From positions 15,536 through 79,535 of the forward strand of contig CAZAOG010000001.1 of assembly GCA_964486645.1 (NCBI GenBank): a stretch of DNA of 64,000 nt, written 5' to 3'. The DNA is from GCA-002790365 sp964486645 (GTDB taxonomy: Bacteria; Bacteroidota; Ignavibacteria; Ignavibacteriales; Ignavibacteriaceae). Below are positions 42,987 through 51,058 of the stretch, one piece after another (the stretch's first letter is position 1; the number at the start of each line of letters is the position of its first letter). Both the position numbers and the translations under genes were made by a program. The notes under the pieces are model-generated. The model did not search any database. It had not been told where the DNA came from and worked only from the letters and a program-made list of their open reading frames with translations.

Positions 42987-43409
42987 TTATTTAGCTTTAC
43001 TTTTCGTACTCTTCTTATCCGGATGATGAGATTTATGTATCGCATCATTCATCATTTTCTTGGAACTATCAGGTTTCATTTTACCTTTCATATTACCTTT
43101 CATATTGTCCATCATTTTACATTTCATATCACCTTTCTTTTTACTCATCATTTTGCTCATCATTTTGCCCATCATGTTTTTCATCATCTTTTTCATTTCA
43201 GGACTATCCATCATAGCCTTACACTTTTTCATCATCTTTTTCATATCGGTCATGTGCTTGCTATTCATCATAGTGCTGTCTTTCATCATTGTATGCTTTT
43301 TCACTTTTACTTTATCTTTATTAACCTTGGACTGTGCCAAAGAAAAATTTAACCCGGTAAAAAGAAAAGCAATAATTGTAAGTACTAGGGTTGTGTTTTT
43401 GAGCTTCAT
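42987..43409 (-). CDS. Methionine/lysine-rich exported protein, putative copper binder
   Basis: About 140 residues: a signal peptide (KLKNTTLVLTIIAFLFTGL then NFSLAQ) followed by a mature part of ~114 residues with 27 methionines in MM-K or M-K-x units (KHTMMKDSTMMNS, MKKMMKNMMGKMMSKMMS) plus two cysteines and several His. Met clusters bind Cu(I) weakly in oxidising compartments (as in CusF, PcoE and CopC regions). The position upstream of copA supports a periplasmic copper-sponge role. ATG at 43409 has AGG upstream; an ATG 12 bases earlier lacks one. Low complexity precludes family assignment. Confidence 0.7.
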   Translation of the reverse strand: MKLKNTTLVLTIIAFLFTGLNFSLAQSKVNKDKVKVKKHTMMKDSTMMNSKHMTDMKKMMKKCKAMMDSPEMKKMMKNMMGKMMSKMMSKKKGDMKCKMMDNMKGNMKGKMKPDSSKKMMNDAIHKSHHPDKKSTKSKAK

Positions 43410-43480
43410 ATTATACCTCATATAATTTAATTGAACAATTATGAATGTATTTGCAGATGCTTAACCTGCTATACTTTTAT

Positions 43481-43606
43481 TTAATAAATGTCATTAACTT
43501 TAGTTTTAATTAAAACGGGTTTGTTGGAATTAAAACCGTTTAATTTTTCTTTATCTAATATAAACACTATAAACAATATTAAGTTTAAACTAATTAACCA
43601 TTCCAT
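43481..43606 (-). CDS. 41-residue membrane micro-protein, paralogue A
   Basis: A short frame MEWLISLNLILFIVFIL followed by a polar tail DKEKLNGFNSNKPV..., ending NDIY. One membrane helix, then a basic tail. A GGAG ribosome site is six bases before the ATG, and a -24/-12-like element lies 41 bases upstream. The first residues and architecture match the 58-residue protein at 45357-45533 (MEWIIGIALLIFLAYF), although this copy lacks the Cys-Cys end. Too short for usual gene finders; function unknown. Confidence 0.45.
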   Translation of the reverse strand: MEWLISLNLILFIVFILDKEKLNGFNSNKPVLIKTKVNDIY

Positions 43607-43644
43607 TTTTAACTCCAATAAATACATTTATGCTTTTCTACTAA

Positions 43645-43661
43645 GTCAAAATATATGCCAA
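43645..43661 (-). promoter_or_regulatory. TTGGCAT-N5-TTG element upstream of micro-protein A
   Basis: Complement reads TTGGCATATATTTTGAC. It matches the -24 half of a sigma-54 promoter (TGGCAy) with correct spacing, but the -12 half is TTGAC instead of TTGC. The same element recurs before the other two micro-protein genes. Confidence 0.4.
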
Positions 43662-43958
43662 CCGTTTAAGTTACTATTTTCAATAAAAAATGAATATTAA
43701 ATTTTTCTAATTATTAAAATAATTAAATTTTTTAATAATATTTTAATAAATTTAATTTTGTTGATAATAAACGAACTTTTTCCGTAAAAGTCATATTCTT
43801 TTAAAAATCGTTTAAATTATAGTTTTAATTCGAAACTTAAGTTCCAACAATTGATTTTTCTAAAAAAAACAACAACTGTTTTTTTCATAGGAATCCCTAT
43901 TTATCGGGGGCAGCCATCCGCTGCAGTATGTATTTTTAATAATCAGTAAAGTAATTAG
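43662..43958. other. Intergenic, no gene seen
   Basis: A/T-rich stretch between the FAD protein gene and the micro-protein A promoter. It contains A/T-only hairpin-like sequence near 43862-43885 and nothing coding that I can support. Confidence 0.5.
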
Positions 43959-45110
43959 TTAAGATAAATTAGCGTGAGCATGTTTACCGTGCCGGCACCA
44001 AATACAATCGCAATTTTTGTGTAAACACTGCTTATCAACCAATTTGGTTTTGTACCATTTATTTGCTATTTGATATATTATTTTTTTTGAAGTTGATATG
44101 TTATAGTGTTTCCTTAAAGGAGGAATTACGTCTTCCAAACCACCCAATTTTGAAAGGAGATAAGAATAGCCGTAATTAGTCAGATGTGCAAATAACCATC
44201 TGTTAGCAAGTGATGTTTGAAATTTGGAGAAAAGATGTTTCTTACATAAATCACTGTAAGAAGTATTATTAATTACACTTTGAGCAGCATAATAACCCGA
44301 TAACATTGCATATTTAATACCGAAACCCCAAAGCGCATCTTGAAACCCTGCGTTTTCGCCTACATACAAAAATCTTTTGTTTTTAGATAATTTAGGTTTA
44401 TTAAAAAAATTCACATACCCGCCGAATTCTTTCGGGTCTTTTATATCAATATCCAAAACGGTATGCAACGTTTTTAATGCTCGTTCAAAATAAACCCGTT
44501 CATTTTTAAAATCCTTAAATAAACAGGTAGCAAAAGTAGCTCTTCCATTATTTACAAGTAAATAGGCGTAGGCTTTAGGAGCTATTTTATTGTTTAAAAA
44601 ACCGATAAAAGTATTTTGCAATGATGTTTTAAAAACAAAACCTTTTGCAATAGCATCGGCAACTTTGGGACCTGAGCCGATAATTGCTATACCTTCTTTT
44701 AGTGTTTCAAGTTTTTCACCCCAACGCAAATTTACGCCTGCTTGTTCAGCCTGTAATTTTAGGCCCTGATCGAAAGAGTTTTTATTAGACCCTCTCTCAA
44801 TTAAATAGAATAAAGGACGGGATGTTTGTACTTGAAATTTTTTTAACTTAGGACCATAAAAATAACCGTCGCTCCCCGAGTATGGCTGGCAGGTAAAATT
44901 GATTTCAATTCCTATTCTTTTAAGGAAATCCAAGGTATCTTCTTCATCGGACCAATTTTCCAATCCTTGAAAATCTCCGTTAAAACGGAGCCCTACATCT
45001 TTATTCTTTTCAAAAAGGTTTACTTTAAAACCACTTTTAGCAAGAGTAATAGCGGCGGTTAGTCCGGCTGGACCCGCGCCGACAACTGTTATAACATTAT
45101 CATTAGGCAT
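43959..45110 (-). CDS. FAD-dependent oxidoreductase of the geranylgeranyl-reductase type, Cys-rich tail
   Basis: A 383-residue flavoprotein. The N-terminal Rossmann motif TVVGAGPAGLTAAITLAKSGF and an EKN acidic end bind FAD; KNKDVGLRFNGDFQGLENW and YVGENAGFQDALWGFGIKYAMLSG correspond to the second FAD motif of the reductase/hydroxylase group. The C-terminus is unusual: KQCLHKNCDCIWCRHGKHAHA, four cysteines and three histidines in ~20 residues, a possible metal site. The substrate is unknown. It probably has its own transcript, as its neighbours on both sides are separated by spacers of more than 240 bases. Confidence 0.7.
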   Translation of the reverse strand: MPNDNVITVVGAGPAGLTAAITLAKSGFKVNLFEKNKDVGLRFNGDFQGLENWSDEEDTLDFLKRIGIEINFTCQPYSGSDGYFYGPKLKKFQVQTSRPLFYLIERGSNKNSFDQGLKLQAEQAGVNLRWGEKLETLKEGIAIIGSGPKVADAIAKGFVFKTSLQNTFIGFLNNKIAPKAYAYLLVNNGRATFATCLFKDFKNERVYFERALKTLHTVLDIDIKDPKEFGGYVNFFNKPKLSKNKRFLYVGENAGFQDALWGFGIKYAMLSGYYAAQSVINNTSYSDLCKKHLFSKFQTSLANRWLFAHLTNYGYSYLLSKLGGLEDVIPPLRKHYNISTSKKIIYQIANKWYKTKLVDKQCLHKNCDCIWCRHGKHAHANLS

Positions 45111-45275
45111 ATAAAAAAATTTTACTTATTGGGTGATATTTATTTTGCTGAAAATATTAAAATTATTTAATCAATTTTAAAAAGTAGTTTAATCCTTAGT
45201 ATGTATCAGTTTTTTTATCTTAATATTTTATTAAATCTACTTTTCGGAGTTCAATTTCAATTAAGCTGTTTTTAT

Positions 45276-45328
45276 AATAAAAAAGGTGATAAAATAAATA
45301 CACTTTAAGTAATTTTTTTTATCACCTT
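45276..45328 (-). terminator. Terminator of micro-protein B gene
   Basis: AAGGTGATAAAA (45283-45294) and TTTTATCACCTT (45317-45328) form a 12-bp stem with a 22-base loop. On the minus strand it is followed by a T-rich run, 29 bases after the micro-protein stop. Together with the upstream promoter element it makes that gene an independent unit. Confidence 0.75.
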
Positions 45329-45356
45329 GCAAATAACATAATAAATTATTTTGTTA

Positions 45357-45533
45357 CTAACAACAACCGCCACCGCGTTTTTTGTTGGTATCGTGTTTCT
45401 TTTGGTTGTTCATATTATGATTACCGTTATCCATAACCATATTCCTGTTTTTTTGTCCGTTATTTTGCAGATACTTTTTAACAGGGAAATATGCCAAAAA
45501 TATCAATAATGCTATGCCAATAATCCATTCCAT
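45357..45533 (-). CDS. 58-residue membrane micro-protein with C-terminal GGGCC, paralogue B
   Basis: A short gene with ribosome site AAAGGAG before ATG. The protein starts MEWIIGIALLIFLAYFPV (single membrane helix) and continues with an Asn/His/Lys-rich tail ending KKRGGGCC. The Cys-Cys end resembles thiol metal sites such as that of the 62-residue protein at 51440-51628. It has its own -24/-12-like promoter and terminator, and so is a stand-alone, possibly strongly expressed gene. A role in periplasmic or cytoplasmic copper binding is an inference from position and the Cys pair. Confidence 0.6.
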   Translation of the reverse strand: MEWIIGIALLIFLAYFPVKKYLQNNGQKNRNMVMDNGNHNMNNQKKHDTNKKRGGGCC

Positions 45534-45572
45534 AGTTATCTCCTTTAAATTAAATTGTCAACATATATGTAT

Positions 45573-45589
45573 AGCAAAATATATGCCAA
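45573..45589 (-). promoter_or_regulatory. Sigma-54-like promoter of micro-protein B
   Basis: Complement TTGGCATATATTTTGCT fits TGGCAy-N5-TTGCw exactly, with GG and GC twelve bases apart. It lies 42 bases before the ATG, leaving a short leader with AAAGGAG. A -35-like reading (TTGGCA) without a good -10 is the alternative. Confidence 0.55.
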
Positions 45590-45787
45590 TTTAAAAAGCT
45601 CATATTTAATACATAAGTGAAAGAAAATTTACAGGAAATTTAATTTTTTTAAATTTTTTTATAAAATTTTAATTCCTATTTTCTTATTATTTTAAAACCC
45701 ATAACAGGTTTCATAGATTACCAATTTTTCCGGCAGCAAATCCAATGCTTACATGAGTTAAATTTGCTAATTAAATTTCTCTTATTT

Positions 45788-47602
45788 TTACGAAACACAG
45801 GGCAAAGTTACATCGTCTACGGTGCAGCATTTCCGCAGTACGACTACAGTCATAATCCCGTTTCCGAAACTAAAAATGGACGATTTTTCGCATTTGTGAA
45901 AAGGTTGTTCTTTTTTGGATAAGAAATGCCGGTTTAATGTTCTTCCAAGCAGTGCTTCAAGAAAAAACGAGTATATTTTGCCAATACCAATTGTCGGTGT
46001 GCTTGAAAATGTATAGATGACATAACCGTCGTCTTTTATAACGCGTAAAAATTCATTAACAGCAGTTTTAGGGTCGGGCAGCGTTTCAATAGCCCAGGTA
46101 CTGACAACCGCGTCGAATGAATTATCATCAAAAGGCAGTTTCCTCATATCAACTTTTTTGAACTCTGCTTTTTTATTTATAATTTTTTTCCGTGCAACGT
46201 TTAACATACCTTCCGAAATATCAACACAGGCAACCTTGCTCGGTTTAGAAAGACGAAATAAAGCCTTTGTAGTTTCGCCGGTTCCACAGCCGGCATCAAG
46301 AATTTTTCCGTTTTTGGGTATCAGATTCTCAACAAGCTCCTGAAAATTAGTCCAAGCCGATTTTGCGAAAAAGTAGTTCCATATAAAGGCCAGAACATCG
46401 TATTGGTGTGCAAGATTATCATAATTGGTTTCTATATCTTTCTGAGAAATTTTAAATAGCCGAATAAATTGAAACAAACCTTTCTTAGCAGATCCTTTCA
46501 AGCGAGACCAAAATTTTTCGTATGTAAGTTTACCTTGAATTACACGTAAATACTCATTCCCCAAATTCGGCATAAATTTAAAAAGAGCAAATGAAAATCT
46601 GTTGTAATGGTAAATCAAATTCGAAAGTTTTTTGGCTATTTCAAATTCGGGATAGAATTCTTCGGATATGCGCTTTTGATAGGAGGATATATCATGCTTC
46701 CCGGATTTAACAGCATTATGGATTGTTTCGGCCGCTATTTGTCCGCTGCGGATGGCATAATAAATTCCTTCACCAAGAAACGGGTCTACCAATCCGGCTG
46801 CATCACCGATAAGTAAGGAGCGGTCTTTGAAAAGTTGTGTTTTTCTCCCGTTAAAATACGGAATGCGGTAGCCTCTTTTGTTTTCCTCAAGAATTATTCT
46901 ATCGTTAATATCCTGTTCTTTCAAAAAAGTTTGATAGTATTTTTTGGGATGTTCCTGTAAACGCTTACCTGAACCTACGCCGAACGACCAGCTATCATTT
47001 TTAGGAAATATCCATCCGTATCCGTACGGAATTACACCTAAATCAAGTCTTGCCGTATCTTCTATTTCGTCAGAAATTTTCGGCGATAGTTTGGCGTCAC
47101 TTTCAAAAGCCCAAGCAACGTCCTTTCTACGATTGTAGCCCAATAAACGTGAGGAGATTCCGTTTACTCCGTCGGCAGCAATCAGAAATCGGCATTCGTA
47201 GTGCTGCTTTCCGGAGTAAACTTTAAAGCCGTCCTGCATAACCTCTATTTTATTTACACCTTCGCTGTCGCGGACATCGGCACCTGCGGTTTTGGCTTTT
47301 TTCATAAGATGGTGATCGAACGTTGCCCGATTTACCATATATGCCACAGGTTCTTCGGAACGTAAATTGATGTCGCCTTCCCCGTGAAAGTTTATAACAA
47401 TGCGGGTAATTTCTTTCTCGGAAAGTGCGGTTATGTCTTCATCAAATATGTCGTGAATTCTTGCCGATATACAACCTGCACAGGGTTTACTGCGGGGCAT
47501 CTTTGCCTTTTCCAATCCGAGCACTTTAAGACCCATCTGCGCTAAACGGCAGGCAGCCGTGCTTCCACCCGGACCTAAGCCAATAACTATAACATCATAC
47601 AT
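45788..47602 (-). CDS. Geranylgeranyl reductase-family flavoprotein fused to a methyltransferase
   Basis: A 604-residue fusion. Residues 1-~370: FAD-dependent geranylgeranyl-reductase-like domain, with VIGLGPGGSTAACRLA, KPCAGCISARI, and LIGDAAGLVDPFLGEGIYYAIRSG, the motifs of archaeal and bacterial isoprenoid or sterol-like reductases. Residues ~390-590: class I SAM methyltransferase of the UbiE type, with GKILDAGCGTGETTKALF (motif I near residue 435) and AVVSTWAIETLPDP. The fusion suggests sequential reduction and methylation of a membrane isoprenoid quinone or lipid. The last ~20 residues (VLRKCCTVDDVTLPCVS) hold three cysteines. Confidence 0.8.
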   Translation of the reverse strand: MYDVIVIGLGPGGSTAACRLAQMGLKVLGLEKAKMPRSKPCAGCISARIHDIFDEDITALSEKEITRIVINFHGEGDINLRSEEPVAYMVNRATFDHHLMKKAKTAGADVRDSEGVNKIEVMQDGFKVYSGKQHYECRFLIAADGVNGISSRLLGYNRRKDVAWAFESDAKLSPKISDEIEDTARLDLGVIPYGYGWIFPKNDSWSFGVGSGKRLQEHPKKYYQTFLKEQDINDRIILEENKRGYRIPYFNGRKTQLFKDRSLLIGDAAGLVDPFLGEGIYYAIRSGQIAAETIHNAVKSGKHDISSYQKRISEEFYPEFEIAKKLSNLIYHYNRFSFALFKFMPNLGNEYLRVIQGKLTYEKFWSRLKGSAKKGLFQFIRLFKISQKDIETNYDNLAHQYDVLAFIWNYFFAKSAWTNFQELVENLIPKNGKILDAGCGTGETTKALFRLSKPSKVACVDISEGMLNVARKKIINKKAEFKKVDMRKLPFDDNSFDAVVSTWAIETLPDPKTAVNEFLRVIKDDGYVIYTFSSTPTIGIGKIYSFFLEALLGRTLNRHFLSKKEQPFHKCEKSSIFSFGNGIMTVVVLRKCCTVDDVTLPCVS

Positions 47603-47848
47603 ATCATTTACGCCAATACTAAACCATATAAATTTCCGTTAAAGCTTTTTCAATACTTGGAGTTTGTTTAAAAAGCTTTCTTTAAAAACCTTCTCATGTA
47701 ATATTTTTTACAGAGATTAAACTTTCTGTTTATTCTGATTTCTTACTTTTCGCATACCCCCTGCTTCAATTCAATTTAAGTAAGATAAAGCTATTGAACA
47801 AAGCCCGTACCCATGCTTGAAATAATAACAACGCCGATAAATACGGGT

Positions 47849-48109
47849 TTATTCTTTATGCCACTTTTTATAAAAGAAATTATAAATAGGTACAAAGACC
47901 ACGCCGGCATAAACACCGTAGAGGAAACTTTCAACCAGTCCTAATAAGAAACCCCAAAAGGTTAACCATTTAAATCCCGGAAGTACGGTTTCCAAAAAAG
48001 TATGCATGTGAATACTTCCAGGTGAAATGACACCATAAAGTACGCAAAATAGAAAACTAATAGCCGTAAATACTGCAAGAGACCATGTAACAATTTTAAT
48101 GTTCAACAT
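47849..48109 (-). CDS. DUF5676 family membrane protein
   Basis: An 86-residue protein with two membrane helices and the family pattern LNIKIVTWSLAVFTAISFLFCVLYG, then FLETVLPGFKWLTFWGFLLGLVESFLYG. DUF5676 proteins frequently occur beside copper and mercury resistance genes in this bacterial group, as here, but their role is undefined. AAAGGAG ribosome site. It lies 68 bases downstream of the DUF2933 gene and is probably co-transcribed. Confidence 0.8.
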   Translation of the reverse strand: MLNIKIVTWSLAVFTAISFLFCVLYGVISPGSIHMHTFLETVLPGFKWLTFWGFLLGLVESFLYGVYAGVVFVPIYNFFYKKWHKE

Positions 48110-48177
48110 TTTAATTCTCCTTTAGAATTGTTATAAATATTTTTTGCTTATATCCCCTGCTTATTTATAATTTTATT

Positions 48178-48309
48178 TTAATCGGTATTATTTTCATCAT
48201 CTTTGTGTTTACCGTGACCTCCGTGCATACCACCGTGCCCGAACAAATGCATTACAACAAACAATACAATTAATAAAACCCAGAACCAATTTTCCGCCAA
48301 CCAATCCAT
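48178..48309 (-). CDS. DUF2933-type small membrane protein
   Basis: A 43-residue protein starting MDWLAENWFWVLLIVLFVV (one helix), followed by FGHGGMHGGHGKHKD. The His/Gly-rich tail with a Met is the DUF2933 pattern, found in many metal-resistance clusters. The tail can bind copper or zinc, and the family is assumed to act in the membrane near a transporter. The frame is too short for common gene calling. No strong ribosome site is visible. Confidence 0.6.
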   Translation of the reverse strand: MDWLAENWFWVLLIVLFVVMHLFGHGGMHGGHGKHKDDENNTD

Positions 48310-48406
48310 TTATTAATTCCCCGAACTAATTAAATTTTAATTTTATTTATTTCTTTTATTCATAATTGAATTTTAATTATGCAAAAAGGTCTTGTTAACT
48401 TTTATT

Positions 48407-49600
48407 CTATTTAATATAACTATGCTCTAAATTTAATATTGATCCTCTGTCGTCAAATTGGTTATTCCATATTTGATCTATTGAGAAAATCATTGCAAAC
48501 TGAATTTTATGTTCCTTAGCGGGCAAAATATTAATTAGATCACCGGTATTATTTCTAAATTGATATTGAATGCCTATATCAAAATTTTCACCTATTCTAT
48601 AAAAGGCATTTGCTATAAATTGAAATTGTTTAGAATCCTTAAATAGGTCGGGCATAGTTTTAAAACCTGTGTAAAACGATAATTGTAAAGCAGGTCTTTC
48701 CAATTTTCTAAGCAAATATCTTGGACCAAAAAAGACGGAAAAAGATTTAGCTTCGGCATAATCTTGATAATTAGAAATAGAATTAACTCCTGCCAAACCA
48801 TTGTTGTAAATAGCCTGGAACCTGAAATCCACAAAATTTACGGGATCCGGAACTATATTTATAACAGTAGAGAAAAGGACATTTTTCAAGATATTATCAA
48901 AGTTGTGACTAAAACCCTGCCTGTCTTTAAGAAAATTATTTATGGAAATACCGATTTGCTGAAGGAAATCTCTGTTCCATCTTTGGCTGCGCGGTACTCT
49001 GTATTCCAATGACAAGCCGATGGCATTCATGCTGAAATCCGTTTCGCTTACACCTGCAGGAAGATTAGAATTTGTAAAATGTTCTCCGTGAAGGGTTACC
49101 CAGTATCTTTGTTTGAAAATATGAGTTAATTCAAATACGTTTCCGAATTGATTGTCCTCAGTATTAACTCCGGCAGAATACGGATTGATAACATCTGTAA
49201 AATGCAGTGCGTCGTCATCTCGTAAAGTTGTAAAATCAATTAATGCACTTTTAATTCTTGACCTTCCAAGTTTGATGATATTTTTCTGATCTTCCATTTT
49301 TAGAAAAACCTGGTGAAAGAACACCTGCCCTAAATCGGAATCGGCATCGGGAAATTGAAATCCCAGAACAAACTGTCCGCGAAAATCATTATATAATTTT
49401 TGCTTAAAGCCAAGTAAAAATCCGCTATCGGAAAAATCATTAATAGAAGAAGTTTTTACATTTTCTACAAAATTATTGTTAACGGAAACCACACCGCGTG
49501 CGGCCATTTGTATTTCCGGACTAACTTGCGCTTTTGTATAAAAAGGTAAGATTAAAAGAAATATAAATACAATCGAAAAATATTTACTTTTAAATTTCAT
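48407..49600 (-). CDS. Outer-membrane beta-barrel protein next to the multicopper oxidase
   Basis: A ~397-residue protein with a signal peptide (KFKSKYFSIVFIFLLILPFYTKAQ) and a mature part of alternating aromatic and polar strands (e.g. GFLLGFKQKLYNDFRGQFVLGFQF, NFDIGIQYQFRNNTGDLI) ending in a long aromatic strand, typical of barrels of 14-18 strands. ATG at 49600 has GGGAG upstream; a TTG at 49618 is possible but adds six residues before the signal. It begins 30 bases after the oxidase stop, the same order as in pco/cop operons where CopB follows CopA. An exact family is not recognised; it might handle copper at the outer membrane. Confidence 0.75.
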   Translation of the reverse strand: MKFKSKYFSIVFIFLLILPFYTKAQVSPEIQMAARGVVSVNNNFVENVKTSSINDFSDSGFLLGFKQKLYNDFRGQFVLGFQFPDADSDLGQVFFHQVFLKMEDQKNIIKLGRSRIKSALIDFTTLRDDDALHFTDVINPYSAGVNTEDNQFGNVFELTHIFKQRYWVTLHGEHFTNSNLPAGVSETDFSMNAIGLSLEYRVPRSQRWNRDFLQQIGISINNFLKDRQGFSHNFDNILKNVLFSTVINIVPDPVNFVDFRFQAIYNNGLAGVNSISNYQDYAEAKSFSVFFGPRYLLRKLERPALQLSFYTGFKTMPDLFKDSKQFQFIANAFYRIGENFDIGIQYQFRNNTGDLINILPAKEHKIQFAMIFSIDQIWNNQFDDRGSILNLEHSYIK

Positions 49601-49630
49601 AATTTTTTCTCCCGCCAATTATTTTTAATA

Positions 49631-50839
49631 TTATTCGTCCAGTGCTACTTTTGGCAGCATATTCATTTTTTTGCCTTTCATATCCATCTTCATTCCGGAC
49701 ATTTGGCCAACCATTCTTTCTTCCATCGGTAAATCTTCGTAAACCAACGCCAACAGATTTCCTCCGGGGTAAAGTCCGTTGTTGGTAACGCGCCGCGTGT
49801 CGTGGTCGTGAAAAGTCCATATCCCTCTGTTTTTCCCTTCTATAATAATATCGGTGGTTTTACCGGGGCTCATCCTTACGGTATTCATCTGCCAGGGGTT
49901 AGCTAAAGCCAAACCGTCATCACAAACCTGCCAAAAGTCATGACCGTGAAGATGTAAAAAGTGATCTTCGCCGCCTGCATTTATCAATCTTACCCTAATA
50001 TTTTCGCCTTTCTTTATATACAGGTTCGGGGTTGAAGGATATGATTTACCGTTTACGGTAAAAAAGTTTGGCTGCGGCAGATCTGCGGCTGATCTCCTAT
50101 TCAACAGATAAGGAGGTTTATAACCTTCTTTCATATGTTCTTCCAATTCTTCTTTGGTATCGAAGAGGTTGAATGTTTCTTTATCGAAACGACCGTTCTT
50201 CATCAAGTAAGAACGTTCCTTCATTCGCTTAATCATTACGTTCAGTTCATTTCTAATATAATTGGTATCGTGTGCGGAATATATGAGTGTGTATTCGCGT
50301 TCGTAGGGAAATCTTTTCTTTACCGGATCGTCCGGATCTTCTACAATCAAACTACCGAACATACCGGACTGCATATGCAGCAAAGTTCCCCAGTGGCAAT
50401 GATAAAAGTGTGTTCCTTCAGGAATAGCTTCAAATTCATATACGAATTCCTGTCCCGGCATTACGGGCATTTGAGTTACATACGGTACTCCGTCCATACG
50501 CCATGGTACATGCATACCGTGCCAATGAATAGTATGATTTAATTCGGTTTTATTCTTGAAATATACCTTTACTTTGTCACCCTTGTTTACTCTCAATTCA
50601 GGTCCCGGGACTTGATTGTTGAAAGCCAGAGTATGGAAAACGTATCCGGGAACCACTTCCTGCTTAGCAATATCAATAAAGATACGAAACTCTTTAGTAC
50701 CACCTTTTAATTTGGGTTTAACAACTTTGGGAAATTTTTTCTTGTTATCCTCAATTACGGATTTAGAAAATAATGTTTGCGGGCTCATTGCCGCAGCAGA
50801 TAAGGCAGCGCCTGCTAATAAAAATTTTCTTCTATTCAT
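49631..50839 (-). CDS. Two-domain multicopper oxidase, Tat-exported
   Basis: A 402-residue periplasmic copper oxidase (likely Cu(I) detoxification). The Tat signal is NRRKFLLAGAALSAA. Copper motifs: HWHGMH (105-110), HCHWGTLLHMQSGM (147-160), HLHGH (296-300) and HDHD (344-347). The type 1 copper ligands Cys148, His155 and Met160 lie in domain 1. The final block, which in three-domain oxidases is HCH, lacks Cys here, so only domain 1 can carry a blue copper site. A Met-rich tail (MVGQMSGMKMDMKGKKMNML) ends the protein. It precedes the barrel protein gene. Confidence 0.9.
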   Translation of the reverse strand: MNRRKFLLAGAALSAAAMSPQTLFSKSVIEDNKKKFPKVVKPKLKGGTKEFRIFIDIAKQEVVPGYVFHTLAFNNQVPGPELRVNKGDKVKVYFKNKTELNHTIHWHGMHVPWRMDGVPYVTQMPVMPGQEFVYEFEAIPEGTHFYHCHWGTLLHMQSGMFGSLIVEDPDDPVKKRFPYEREYTLIYSAHDTNYIRNELNVMIKRMKERSYLMKNGRFDKETFNLFDTKEELEEHMKEGYKPPYLLNRRSAADLPQPNFFTVNGKSYPSTPNLYIKKGENIRVRLINAGGEDHFLHLHGHDFWQVCDDGLALANPWQMNTVRMSPGKTTDIIIEGKNRGIWTFHDHDTRRVTNNGLYPGGNLLALVYEDLPMEERMVGQMSGMKMDMKGKKMNMLPKVALDE

Positions 50840-50864
50840 TGTACTCTCCTATTGCAATGTTACT

Positions 50865-50898
50865 ATTAGGGAAAAAGAATTTATTCAAATTCCCTAAT
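50865..50898. promoter_or_regulatory. Inverted repeat in the multicopper oxidase leader
   Basis: ATTAGGGAA (50865-50873) and TTCCCTAAT (50890-50898) are perfect 9-bp arms 16 bases apart, 26 bases upstream of the oxidase ATG. This could be an operator for a copper sensor or a hairpin in the mRNA leader. No sensor gene is present in the window. Confidence 0.5.
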
Positions 50899-51058
50899 AA
50901 TAACTTTAATCAGAATTATTTAAACGAAACTTCTAAAAAATTATTACTCGTATTTTAAACCGGTTAAAGAATAGACAGGTTTATTTAAACTTCTTATTGC
51001 TAAGATAGTAAAAATTACAATACGAAAATATTGTGAATTTCTTAGAAGTTTCTAAATA

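Noticed and set aside
43100..43320. Short repeated units that might suggest a CRISPR or tandem array
   Set aside because: The repeats are irregular codons for Met/Lys in a coding sequence, with no spacers of constant length.
43023..43425. Plus-strand frames rich in His, Ile and Phe opposite the Met-rich protein
   Set aside because: They are the reverse complement of the repetitive Met/Lys codons, lack ribosome sites and show no family pattern.
43488..43700. A 70-codon plus-strand frame
   Set aside because: A/T-driven, rich in Asn/Ile/Lys/Leu with no ribosome site, and it lies antisense to the micro-protein gene that has promoter and ribosome site.
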